Positions 10,266 to 20,942 of a DNA stretch of 64,000 nt are shown in pieces. Both the position numbers and the translations under genes were made by a program. Origin of the DNA: Haemaphysalis longicornis (taxonomy: Eukaryota; Arthropoda; Arachnida; Ixodida; Ixodidae); the NCBI GenBank assembly GCA_013339765.2, contig JABSTR010000946.1, forward strand, positions 211,001-275,000, written 5' to 3'. How positions within the stretch are numbered: the stretch's first letter is position 1; each line of letters opens with the position of its first letter. Under the pieces are notes generated by a model. The model had not been told where the DNA came from. It saw only the letters and a program-made list of their open reading frames with translations, and ran no database searches.

Positions 10266-11137
10266 CGAATTTTAGGGGCGAAACACTTTAAAGCCGAGGC
10301 TTGTCCGGCGTCCGTGCTCACGGCACGGCACCGTGTAAGTCGAAACATCTGTGAACAAAAGGTTCCCAAAAGGTTAGCAAGAACAGAAAACGTTAAGGTT
10401 CTCAGGGAAGAGAAAGAGGAGAGTGTATCGAGAGATGAGGGGAAAGAGAGGAGGAGAGAGTTGCGAAGGAAGAATTGATCACCAATGAGCCATGAGAGAA
10501 GCACTGAGCCGAGACGATGAGGGAGTAATTCCTTCGAGAAAGACGGGATCAAACCGTGAGTAAACTGTTATCGAGTGCGAAATGCTCGCTAAGAGATAGC
10601 CGGAGCCAGTGGAGAGGATGAGAAGGAGGAGGGTTCGAAGGACCAAGGAAGGAGAAGAGAAGGGGGAGGGAGCTCCTGGAGAGCCGTGCTACGCATGCGC
10701 GAGGAAACGAACATGGATTAGATTGGATTGGATTAACAGATTGATGAATAAATTGAATTCTGATGGTTGAAAATCGGACCATTTAGGCAGCAGTAAGCAC
10801 TCTCACGGGTATTTACGGTAAGAAAGATCCCCAGTGCTCCGGGATTCACTCCCCAGTGTTCCATGTCACTTCTGGGGATGCGTGAATTTTTTAACTACGT
10901 TCTGAGACAACTACGAAGTTTCTGAGAAAGCTGTAGCTTCCTTTGTAGCCGTACGGCTGCATTGAGGTGGATGTCAAATTTTCTTCACGGACATTTAAGG
11001 TATGGGAAGGTCTCGGAATCAGTTTACGAGGGGTTGTCGACCAGTCAAGTTCGGTCAGCGGTATTGCTATCGCCTTTCAAAGCGGCCCCGACAGAGAGCC
11101 GCCGCAAACGAACGAAAAAAAGAGAAGAGAGAAAAAG

Positions 11138-11699
11138 GGCCCATCTCCCCGCGAGGGGGACTCGAGTAAATGCGTCGCATAGGGGGTGAGTGTATTGCGT
11201 TAACGTTTAGTGTTTGGGGAGTTGGTGGTAGTGAATACGTTGTATCAGCAGCTTCTTGGCGTAGTTTGAATGAGTCAAGGATATAAGGCGCGTTCGTAGC
11301 CTTTCATTCTGTGTCGGTTTTGTGGCGCAGTGGGAAGAGCACCATGTACCTCACGTTCCGCCCACAGGTAGTGAATGTGTTGATCAGCAGCTTCTTGACG
11401 TAGTTTGAATGAGTCCAGGATATAAGGCGCGTTCGTGGCCTTCCATTCTGTGTCGGCTTTGTGGCGCAGTGGGTAGAGCACCATGTACCTTGCGTTCCGC
11501 CCGCAGGGTCGTGGGATCGAAACCAGGCGCCGGTAAGTATTATTTTTTTATATAGTGTAGGGGGAGGGGTGCGGACCTGTTGTTGAGAGAGAGGAGGGTA
11601 GCGTGATGCGGGAGAGGAGGAGTGGGGGAGAGGGCGCTGAGCTGTTGCGGACGCACGGCGGACGCTACATGTGAGTTAAAGAAATGCTCTGCATTTAAA
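11138..11699 (+). repeat. SINE-A, copy 2, with a duplicated tRNA-like head
   Basis: This copy runs from GGGCCCATCTCCCCGCGAGG to GAAATGCTCTGCATTTAAAA. Unlike the other two copies it contains two tRNA-like segments (about 11310-11372 and 11453-11530). Each is preceded by the linker GTAGTTTGAATGAGTC. The first unit lacks most of box B (it goes from CCGCCCACAGG straight into the repeated linker), and only the second keeps GGGATCGAAACC. An internal tandem duplication of about 140 bp explains this. Confidence 0.65.
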
Positions 11700-12614
11700 A
11701 CAACCAGTCCGGGGCAGACAGCTGTTGTGCAGACAATAGTCCTCAAAGGACAGCATTTCATGCAGTACGCCCTGAAGTTGTAGCTTTAAATAGAAACTTG
11801 TAGGCGGCATTCGCCTCGGATGACTGTCTTGAAATTCGAAGCATCCTTTGCCTTGGTAGAATCACCCACTATTACCCCAAAGGCGTCGGGGGGTGAGGAC
11901 CCGTGGTTCCTTGCCGGATTCCGTACAGTGAGGGCCCTACCAGCGCGAGCAATGAGTATATGCTCCCCATTCAGGCTAACGTCCACTTCACCGCAACAAT
12001 CCTCCTTGCGCTGCTGTACGGCCCCCTTTACAGGCGAGTCGGTTATAGATGACTCCGCGAAAGGGGCGAGATAGTCTCACAGCCAAACAATGCTTCGAGT
12101 TAAAAAGAAAACAAGCCTCGTCACGTGACATGTGTCCGCATGTGGGATTGGCCTGGGACAGGCGACCGTGGAGATTACACAGTAAACCGTCGTTATAACG
12201 AAACCCATTTATGCGAGATCTCCCTCTGTAGGATGCGTTCCGCGGTTCCCACAGCAACGTACACAGGGCATATTATGCCCACTTTTTCCAAACCGGCGCT
12301 TACAACGACGCCAGTTTTCTGTTATAAGTGCTTCGTTATAAAAACGGTCTTTCGTTATCATTGCATTGACTTTACGCTTTTCTTTTTGCAAATCCCCCCA
12401 GGTTGTTGTGTCGCGTGCGCGTAGATCTGGAACAGCAACGGTACGTGCTTCTAGTGTTCCTACTTTCAGTATCGGGACAAAATACGTAGGCCGATCACAA
12501 GCTTTCTTCCGCTTCCCATGGGCCTCAAAACAGGTCCACACAATTAGCATAGGAAACAAGCAATCGCGACTTTTTAACCGAACCCAGCCGCTGCTGGGAC
12601 AGTGGTCCTACAAC
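11700..12614. other. no supported gene; pogo-type relics
   Basis: A 66-codon open frame on the minus strand (11786-11986, DVSLNGEHILIARAGRAL..) has plausible residue composition, but I do not recognise it and it may be chance. From 12178 to 12365 several CGTTATAACGAAA-type motifs mark a degraded pogo-type MITE. Confidence 0.3.
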
Positions 12615-12619
12615 TTATC

Positions 12620-12695
12620 AGCGTCGACTTGTGGCCGAGTGGTATACGATTCCCGCCTCAGAAGCAGAGGACGTGGTCTTGGTTCGATCCCCTAC
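12620..12695 (+). repeat. tRNA-like sequence (Leu/Ser-type D arm), probable SINE head
   Basis: TGGCCGAGTGG at 12632-12642 is a consensus box A, and GGTTCGATCCC at 12681-12691 is a consensus box B. The spacing is short for a class II tRNA with a long variable arm, and no 7-bp acceptor stem can be drawn. I therefore call a tRNA-derived SINE head, not a tRNA gene. 12700-13740 after it holds no recognised gene; a T-run of about 17 lies near 13205-13220. Confidence 0.45.
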
Positions 12696-13738
12696 TCCTT
12701 ATGCGGCTATAGCCGTTCGTTTTCTAAATATCTGGTACTGGTAGCGCATGCGTCCAGCCCCGCTCACAGACACGCCGAGAAAAAGTACCCCCTATAAAAA
12801 CTGGCCCCGAATCTTCTCACTTCGCGGCAAATGTCGTTGAAAGACGATAGTCTTCTGTCGCCCATGCCACGTAAATGCTTCTCCCCTTTCCCTCCCAACT
12901 CTCACGCTCTTCCGTCTCGCTCCTATTTCCACCTCGATAAAGGCGGAGAAAATTTGCTCCAATCAGTTCAATTTTGCCGCGTTCTCGCGCGCCACCCCCT
13001 GAAACCTTTTGTTACTGTTGTACTCCTTCGAATGCCATCCCAAGGTGGCGCCGGTAGCGCTTTGCGTAATTTTGGTTCAAAACATTTTTTCCCGGCGTAT
13101 TTCCAAGTTATTTGCTATCGCAAAAATCCAACAGTCATGTACTGTCAAATACAACAACGCTGCCTAGTACCAGTTAAGCACTGGTGTTGTGCCTCAATTG
13201 TGCCTTTTTTTTTTTTTTTTGCCCAACAATGTCGACAAGTATGAAAAGTGCAACCAGATTTAGTTGTTTGGAAAAGTTTCGCCTATAAAAACGTCTCGTC
13301 TATGTAAACGTATATGTAAACGTCTATATAAATATACATTCTTTTAACTTTTCAGCGGGCGGCTTCATGAAGGGACCGACCACCACACAGACAGACCGAA
13401 GTTGTGGCGTTCAGGTAGCCCAAGAAGGCCTATCGTCTTCAATAAAAATTCACAGATGTCACCGTAAATGAAAAGCGTAGGGCATTGGCGCAGCCCTGCG
13501 GTACGCCCGGTTGACAGAAAAACGACGCACGATCAGCAGGGCCTACAACAGTACATAAAAGAAAAACAGGGGCAAGCAAAACAATAAAGCCGCGCTACGG
13601 TAAAGCTGGCGGCGTGTATACAAGTCGCGGTTTCTCTTCCGTAACCTCTCCGCGCGCCCACGCGTGTTCTCGCGGTTCGCCGTCGAACAGCTGTGTATGC
13701 GTGTGTGTACCCGCATACCGTGAGCGCGCGGTTGGCCG

Positions 13739-13764
13739 CAGAGAGAGAGAGAGAGAGAGAGAGG
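13739..13764. repeat. (GA)n microsatellite
   Basis: Twelve or so GA units in a purine-rich stretch that continues to about 13830. Confidence 0.85.
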
Positions 13765-14309
13765 GGGGAGGGAAAGAGAGGAGAGGTCTCACGGAGAGAA
13801 AGGAGGGGGAGGAGGAGGCTCAACGCGTTCTGCGGTTACCCGGTAGCGAGGGGGATCCATGGAAAGGGAAGGAGGGAGTCACGCGCTGCGCTACTGAGCT
13901 GCACACGACTCGGCGGGGACGACACGAGGCACACGCGGTGACAGGGAAGCAGTAACAACGGGGAAAAAAATGCAATAAAGAAAACACGGATCGTGATAAC
14001 GGCCTTCCCTTTCCTTCTGGTTTTTTCACGACCCCAAAGATAGCGTTGGAGCGCCCCGCATTTAAGTAAGCATCTGAAATGCTCATACATGATATTCTCC
14101 GAGGTGGCTCAAATCTGCTTCAAACCTTCTACGTGTAACTAATCTTGACTCTGTCGCGTTTTGAATGAAAAGAAAAAAAAAGTTTTTACCGCAACAGCTA
14201 AGGCGTGTTTGTGCGCTAGCGAACCATTCAATTGTCGTTTTAAACAACGTTGTGAAAAGCCAACGCGAAGCATCAGCCAGACACAAATTTAAAAGTTACA
14301 CCGACCACT

Positions 14310-14520
14310 AGTGTTTATAAAACGAAAAAAGACGTTTCGGCTTCTGCGTGGGAGCCTTGTTCACATTCTGGCTCCCGTACTGGAGCAGACCACAAGCGTT
14401 TATTAAAAAGAGAGAGAGAGAGGAGAGAGAGAGAAACGTTTTAATCCCCGAACGGGAGCCTTGTTCACAATCTGGCTACCGTACGGGAGCCGAAATGTCT
14501 TTTTTCGTTTCATAAACACT
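14310..14520. mobile_element. 211-bp foldback element, possible Penelope-like relic
   Basis: AGTGTTTATAAAACGAAAAA at 14310 is matched by its inverted complement ending at 14520 (one or two mismatches over 33 bp). Just inside each arm, a GGAGCC..GGCTCC helix is followed by GCCGAAACGTC or GCCGAAATGTC. Penelope-like elements are known to carry hammerhead-type motifs in which a stem is followed by GAAAC; the first core segment (CTGATGA) is not intact here. The centre is a (GA)n tract (14409-14435). The Penelope assignment is inference. 13831-14309 and 14521-14985 hold no recognised gene. Confidence 0.45.
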
Positions 14521-14984
14521 CGCGGTCGGGTCAGTTTTTAATTTGTGTCATGCGTTTCCCCGACCAGACGGACTTCCGTCCAACACTTGATTTGAAACAT
14601 CCGCCACCCCACACGAAGCGTCCCCGTACAAGCCGATCGACCGGATCGGCCGCCGCTGTTTTAAAGTACACCCTCGTAGCAACACCGACTTCGTTATAAA
14701 CGGTATTTCGTTAGAAAGCGGGTTGAGCTGGCGTTCCGAAGTGCCGCATTTCCCTCGCACCAATTTCTCAGGCGATTGGCTGACGTCGGCCACGACGACA
14801 CATGCACACTGGTTCGTCCGTCGGGTTATATTTAGCGGATTGTTGGAGTGTTCAACCTGCGTCGTCCTTGCATGAACAAATAAAACGGCGACACTGAACA
14901 CAAAGATTGACGAAAAATAAACATTTTGCAGATGTTACGGTAGTTCGTGCGCCGGTACGCGAACTATCCTTCTGTCTCCCGTTA

Positions 14985-14987
<3 letters not shown>

Positions 14988-15029
<42 letters not shown>
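14988..15029. repeat. (TA)n microsatellite
   Basis: About 20 TA units. No gene recognised from 15030 to 15539. Confidence 0.9.
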
Positions 15030-15032
<3 letters not shown>

Positions 15033-15539
15033 TTGAACTGGCGCAGAATAGCCGAATAATGGACCATATATCAGTTAAGTTCCGAACGTAGCCAAAGGTG
15101 AGACTTGTTTCGGTGTCCCTGATTAAACACGCGAAACCCGCGGGCCACAATGACAAACGGTATTTTGTTTTTTGTTGCACAAAACGTTTTTCTGCAAGCC
15201 GCAAAAACCGCACGACGAAAACAGCGTTGACGTTTCGCGACTGCTTTAAGAAACGTTTAACTGAGATCAAATTTCTACACCTGATTTCTTATCACGCATA
15301 TTCACAACCCGGCCCAGTACACCAGCTATCTCCATTGCCTCTTGTTTCATTTCAGTTTTATTTTTGCTGAGGTATTTTAGTGTTTAAGTTTACCGTGCAC
15401 TGTTATTCAATCAATTTTATTGGCGCTCTTTATCCTAGTTTGCCTTGCGCCATGGAATACCAACCATCATTATCATGCTTTCAAAAACGCGATGTTCACT
15501 GAATAAACTTATACGCCCCGCACAGTTATCCAAACACGG

Positions 15540-15890
15540 TAATCATAATCATCATCATGACCAGCCTATCTACGCCCACTGCAGGGCAAATGCCTCTCCC
15601 ATAAATCTCCAATTACCTCGGTCCTGTGCCAACTGTGACCAATTTATCCCCGCAAACTTCTTGATCTCATCTGCCCACCTAAGTTTCTGCCGCCCCCTGC
15701 CACGCTTGCCTTCTCTACGGATCCACTCTGTCATCCTCAATGACCAACGGTTATCCTGCCTTCGCATTACATGCCCCGCCCACGCCCATTTCTTCTTCCT
15801 AATTTCTACTAATTATGCCCTTAACACGCGTTTGTCCCCTGACCCACTCCGCTCTCTTCTTGCCCCTTAATGTTACACGACGTATACCAA
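15540..15890 (-). pseudogene. 5'-truncated LINE, ORF2 C-terminus
   Basis: On the minus strand the frame reads AGHVMRRQDNRWSLRMTEWI..GKRGRGRQKLRWADEIKKFAG.. and ends ..GEAFALQWA with a stop at about 15570. This W/R-rich pattern (GRxxxRWxD-I followed by WxxxAxDRxxW) is the well-known C-terminus of RTE-like endonuclease/reverse-transcriptase proteins. A short 3' UTR and an ATC/ATGATG tail follow at 15540-15560. The upstream part is lost at about 15890 beside a small TA run. Only the last ~100 residues remain, with a stop in the upstream portion. Confidence 0.65.
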
Positions 15891-16100
15891 GCCCGATATA
15901 TATATATCTGCAAAGCAAAGACAGACTTATCAGTGCGGACAAACGTGTTTCGTTTCCCTTCGATCACTTGCTCGCTGACGCTCAGACGGCCTGCACACAG
16001 CCTGCGGTATCAATTCGCCGGCGCCGCTGTTATCCTGCGAAATCTTCTCGGTTCGTTCGGCTAGCCCGCCATGCTAGAACCAAACAAGAATTTTCGAAGC

Positions 16101-18114
16101 TATGCACGGGTACAGCTTAAGAACGGCAACGTTGATGATGATTTCTATTGGTTTCCCCTTTGTATCGGGGTGATGACATGTCATCTGACCAAAAAGGACT
16201 AATATACCTATGTTTTACACTTTTGGTTCAATACTAGCGCTGCTTAGGGCAGGCACAAAAAACTTATTAGGCACAAAATACTTTTTTTTTCCTGTTACAG
16301 GTGGTAACTGTCCTAGGCAATATTCCCCTCTCTGCTTTTCGTCCACCAGCATTCCAATCTTCTTTTCGTCCCCTCGACAGCCTTGAAGTTAACTTCCTCT
16401 GTGATACCCTTAAATCCTAGGGCTTCTGAAAGCCCAATATTCCCTTCATGTAGATTTGGATGGATACCCTCACATTCCAACACGATGTGCCGCATAGTTT
16501 CTGTTTCTTTTCCGCAGACCACGCATACCCCATCATTTTGTGAATACTTCCCCACAAAACTCTTAGTTCGCAGGCAACCTGCTCTAGCCTCAAAAAGCAA
16601 AGCACTGCCCTGGGAATTATCGTAGAAATTTTCCTTTCTGATGTTCATCTTCTCAGCCCTGTACATCTCTAACGACGTTTTAGCTTCCATTTTTTCCCTC
16701 CATTTATTCGTTTCAATCTGCCTTGCCTCTTTTTTGGTTACCTTGGCTGTTTTGGATTCCCCACTATTCTTTCCGTATTTCATCGTTAGCCTTCTAGTCT
16801 TTCTTAACCACTGCGTGTCCACGCTTTTCAAGTATAGGTACCTAAATACCTTAGCTGCCCACCTTCGTTGATCCATTGCCCTCAACCTCATCTCAAAGCA
16901 TATTTTACTCTGAGCTTCTCTAACTTCAAACGACGCCCAGCCCATATCCCCCTGAACTGCTTCGTTAGTTGTTTTTCCATGCGCGCCTAAGGCCAAACGT
17001 CCTACCGTTCTCTGGTTTACTTCAAGGCCTGATAGAACGTCTGATTTTAAGCAGAGTACAGCATTCGCAAACGTGAGACCCGGAACCATTACTCCTTTCC
17101 ACATTCCTCTTACTACTTCATATTTGTTATACCCCACAGAGCTCTATGCTTCATTATAGCTGCGTTTCGCTTTCCCTTAACCTTAAGTTGCTCCTCGTGA
17201 GTACTTAAGTAGTTATCCCCTTCGTTTATCCACACTCCCAAATATTTATATTCCTTCACTCTAGGTAATTCGCCTTGCTGGATAGACACTACGTCGGTGG
17301 TAGCGTCATTGAAAACCATTATTCCTGATTTTTCTGCACTGAAATTTAATCCGAGGTCAGTGGCTTCCTGGCCGCAAATATTTATTAGCCGCTGCATATC
17401 GGTTTGGTTATCAGCTAAAAGAACAATGTCGTCTGCGTATAACATTCCCGGAATATGCTGTTGTACCACTTCGCCTTGCAGCATATGGGTTAGGCTAAAC
17501 CCTACTTGACTTTCTTCCAGTTTCTCTTCTAACCCTGCCATGTAAAGCATGAACAGTATTGGGCTCAAAGGGCATCCCTGTTTCAGTCCCCGATGGATGT
17601 TGACCTGCTGGGCGCATTTCTGTCCTTCCCAAGTAAGGTGGACTCTATTGTCTTTATAGATTGCTATAAGGAACTGTACTAACTCGTCATCTAATCCCTG
17701 GAGTTTCAGCATTCTCCACAGCCGTTCTCTGTTTACGTTGTCATATGCCCCTTTAATGTCCAAGAACGTAATCCATAGTGGTCTCTTCTGTGCTTTCGCA
17801 ATTTCAATGCAACGGAAGTTGCCGCTGTGCCTCATCACCGCAGCCGGGTCGATGTTATACTCCGCGCTGCGCAAGTAGTGCGTTACTGGGAATATTTTGA
17901 AAACGGCACGAGCCGTTTTTGTCATTTTTTAGACTTAAGCTTATAAACTACTGCGGCAACTACAAACAAGCTACGCGAGAAAAGGCAGACGACATCACGC
18001 ATTCATAGCAATCTCCTTTTAAAACGCGCGCGCCCGTTCACATTCGGGTCCGTCGCTTAGGCGGAATGGTACCGTACATGAGCTATTGCCGTTCTTAACT
18101 CGTTCCCATGTATA
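16101..18114 (-). mobile_element. TA-flanked MITE carrying a longer LINE (composite copy 2)
   Basis: The MITE ends read TGCACGGGTACAGC..AAGAACGGCAAC at 16103 and the inverted match ending GTTCCCATGTA at 18112, each beside TA. On the minus strand the order is: MITE left part (18114-17810), LINE RT to C-terminus (17809-16313), 3' UTR, a short ATC tail, then GTTGCCGTTCTTAAG, the MITE right end. The LINE 3' junction with the MITE is the same as in the copy at 4501-5635. The 5' junction (after CGGCAACTTCCGTTGC) is near the same MITE position, but the LINE starts about 890 bp further upstream in its own sequence. Confidence 0.72.
16313..17809 (-). pseudogene. non-LTR reverse transcriptase (partial ORF2)
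   Basis: From the 5' side the frame shows FLDIKGAYDNVNR (RT motif A, catalytic D), GLKQGCPLSPILFMLY (motif B), MLYADDIVLLADN (motif C, YADD) and YKYLGVWI (motif E-like), then a C-terminal region with CVVCGKETETMRHIVLEC. The frame starts in the RT domain just before motif A, so the endonuclease and RT N-terminus are missing. A single-base loss near 17137 (between ALWG and YNKYEVV) splits the ORF; otherwise it is open to the stop at 16313. It would copy RNA into DNA at the target site in an intact element. The clade is uncertain. Confidence 0.8.
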
Positions 18115-18769
18115 GTACGGACGCGAAAGGAACCAGCTAGCTACCCAAAGAGCCCAGATAAACAAAAAACAACACCCCCACTCTTCGGTAAATCGCGCCG
18201 CGCGACGTAGAGTAACGCTAGGTGTAACGAAGTCAGCGGAACGGGAAACACACTTCGTTATAAGCGATATTTCGTTAAAAGCAGTGATTTGCCGTACTGC
18301 AGTTGGGACAGCCCAAAAAAATTAGAACAAAGTGATGTTTCGATGAACGCGATCTCATTGTAACCAAGGTTCCCTTCCTTAAACAGTTTCTCGAATTGTA
18401 CAGGCGCCGTTATAAGTAATTGGAACAAGGATTTGTGAATATCACAAAATACTTGTCTTACTGGCTTTATGACAGCCATTACCGGTGTACAGGAGGATTT
18501 TTTTTCTAATAGAGAGGAGTCCCTTAAACGCACACCAATACAGCCAGGCAGTTTCCGAAAGAGGAAATTCCTATAAATTTACGACACACTGTTCCAATTA
18601 CTTTTGGACGGCACCTGTACTCCTGCAATCCCGTTAACTTGGGCAAGTTATAGTAGTAGACGGCTTGGCTGGTTAAAAAAATTGGAACGCTGATTTTCTT
18701 GGGTGTGGGTTCCACATAAAGTCGGCCGGGCCGTCTGGCTGAACTATAAGCAGGTTCCAGGTGTAGGCG
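18115..18769. other. no gene; pogo-type relic
   Basis: At about 18220-18362 the motifs CTTCGTTATAAGCGATATTT and GCGATCTCATTGTAACC match the relic at 8764-8917. The rest shows no supported ORF. Confidence 0.35.
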
Positions 18770-18900
18770 AAAAGCGAAAACGCTCGTGGGCCGAAATTTC
18801 GGCGCACGCGTTATAAAGATCCCCCAGGTGGTCGAAATCAGTCCAGAGACCTGCAATATCGCGCGCCTCATAGACCAAATGCAGCTTCGGCGCGTTAAAC
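18770..18900 (+). repeat. SINE-B fragment lacking its tRNA-like head
   Basis: GGCGAAAAGCGAAAACGC..TTTCGGCGCACG..AAGATCCCCCAGGTGG..CGCGCGCCTCAT..CTTCGGCGCGTTAAACCCC follows the body of the complete SINE-B at 25526. The head with boxes A and B is absent or unrecognisable. 18901-19218 has no recognised feature. Confidence 0.6.
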
Positions 18901-19218
18901 CCCGATAATTAATTTAGCTGACTTAAGCAGGTACGTACGTTCGAATGCAATTCCACTGGCATTTGTAAAAGGGGCCCCGGGTTAGTTACGCAAGACAGAT
19001 ATTGCTCTCGGTCTCACCTGCGCCGTCGTCCTGCGGCAGAAATTGCGGCGACGTCTCCGAATCCGTCCTCAAGTCTACACGGTCCTTTTATTCTTTGGAA
19101 ATGCAGCTTTTAACGCGGACATACTAGCACCTGTTCGACAACAGTAACGTACGCGTACCTTCAAGTTCGGCTTCAATGTAGCTTTCTAACTCACTTTTGT
19201 TTCTTTTTCGTGCGCGCT

Positions 19219-19346
19219 CAATAGAACTGCAATAAAACTGCAATAGAACTGCAATAGAACTGCAATAGAACTGCAATAGAACTGCAATAGAACTGCAATA
19301 GAACTGCAATAGAAGTGCAATAGAAGTGCAATAGAACTGCAATAAA
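19219..19346. repeat. 11-bp minisatellite, about 11 units
   Basis: The unit AATAGAACTGC repeats with few variants (AATAAAACTGC, AATAGAAGTGC). The minus strand is open through it (repeated SSIAVLLQFYC), but this is an artefact of the repeat and not a gene. Confidence 0.9.
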
Positions 19347-19702
19347 GGCACACAACGCGCGCGTGTCTTCACCGCTTTGCGCTAACGCGAGAGTGTTTGC
19401 ACTAAAACCTGATTTGAAGAAGCCGATGGTTTCAGTTAAGGCATGCAGAATTCTCGTCGGAAGGAAGGATGGTATCTCGGCTACGACAAATTTACGACTT
19501 CACGAAAAAAACCTCGTCCCTCTCGTAACCCAAAAAAAAAAATTAAGATAAAAAAAAACGCCTTAAACGAATTTCTGGTAATACGAACAGGTGTACCACG
19601 GCCCTCTCGGGCTCACTTTAAATCGGGCGTGCGTAATTTTTCCGTGGCCACTACGCAAAACAGCAGACTGGAACGCCGTCCGTCACACATCAAGCGCAAT
19701 TT

Positions 19703-19926
19703 GTTGATTGTAGGGTTTAGCGCTCCGACGCAACGCAGGCGATGAGGCGCGCCGTAGTTTAGGGCTCCGGATTAATTTTGACCACCTGGGGATCTTTAAC
19801 GTGCGCCGAAATCTCGTACACACGGGCGTTTCTGCTTTTCGCCTCCATCAGAAATGCGGCCGCCGCGGCCGGGAATCGAACGCGCGTCCTCGTGCTCAGC
19901 AGCACAACGCCTTAGCCACTGAGCAT
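19703..19926 (-). repeat. SINE-B, complete
   Basis: On the minus strand it begins TGCTCAGTGGCTAAGGCG (box A GTGGCTAAGGCG), has GCGTTCGATTCCCGG as box B, then the body through AGATCCCCAGGTGGTCAAAA and CGGCGCGCCTCATC, and ends CTAAACCCTACAATCAA. This is a tRNA-derived SINE with an internal pol III promoter. The relative at 25526 is closely similar. 19927-20744 has no supported gene. Confidence 0.75.
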
Positions 19927-20744
19927 TGTTTGTTCGTATCGGGCATGAACTAGCTCTACGGCAAAATGCTTGCAATAACAGGACGTTGTCCTGTGTTTCG
20001 GTATTCTGCCCAGGCCTTTTTTTCTAATATTTTTCCTCGGGCGTTTTTCTAGTTCACTGTCATACTTTTTCCGTTGTTGTCGGTCTGCAATTCCTTGTCC
20101 CATACATCATTTTTTTTTCTTTCAAATTAAACAATCCGACAGCATAAAAGCGCCGAGCGACACAATGCATAACTCATCCAAAACAACGGACAAAACAAGA
20201 CGGAAACATGACTCCATTCGCTAGCACCGAAGAAAAACAATCTGGCTTCTGCCCTCTATTTAAAAACATATAAGGAAGATTCTAACAGTTCGTGCAGTTT
20301 AATTTCTTTTCCAGCTGAGTTCCACCGACGTTTCCATTACCTGCGAAGCTACAGACTGCACGAGTAGCGTTAATACCGAGCAACTGAAGACCAATCAACA
20401 TATTCGGCATTCCGCGTGCATTCCGATGTGCATTCCGCGCGTTTTTTAAACCCGCGACAAGTTTCTAAATATTTTTTTGAACACGCCGTACTTACACGAA
20501 TCCAGCACACTATATAGTGGCCACGAAATACTGCAAATACTACGGCTTCTCTGCCGTGCTTGTAGACAGAGATAACGTGTTAAAAAAGCAAGCACAGCTG
20601 CAGGGGGCACACAATACTAAAAAAACAAACAAAGAAGCGCTGAAACCAGGTTGGAAAGCGGTTGCCTGTCAACAGACTTATCGCAAGTCACAAACAAATG
20701 TTGCACCACTTTTCAAATTTCGCGGGTTTAACGCGCCGAAGCTA

Positions 20745-20942
20745 CACCTGGCCTATGAGGCGCGCCGTAGTGGCGCCGCTGGGGATAAATTAAGACCACC
20801 TGGGCAACTGTAACGTGTGTCAAAATCTCGACGCGAGGACGTTTTCGCTTTCGGCTCCATCATGAAGGCGGCTGCCGCGGCCGGAATTGAACCCGCGTTT
20901 TTGGGCTTAGCAGTATTACGCCGTAGAGCTTGAGCCAACGCA
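20745..20942 (-). repeat. SINE-B, diverged copy
   Basis: GAGGCGCGCCGTAGT, GACCACCTGGG, CGACGCGAGGACGTTTTCGC and GGCCGGAATTGAACCCGC align in order with the reverse complement of SINE-B, with more substitutions than the copies at 19703 and 25526. Confidence 0.65.

Noticed and set aside
14988..15029. Promoter TATA region
   Set aside because: It is a pure dinucleotide repeat with no associated start, exon or CpG-rich sequence.
19124..19372. Open frame with repeated SSIAVLLQFYC
   Set aside because: It is a translation of the 11-bp minisatellite; 33 bp gives an open repeat by chance.
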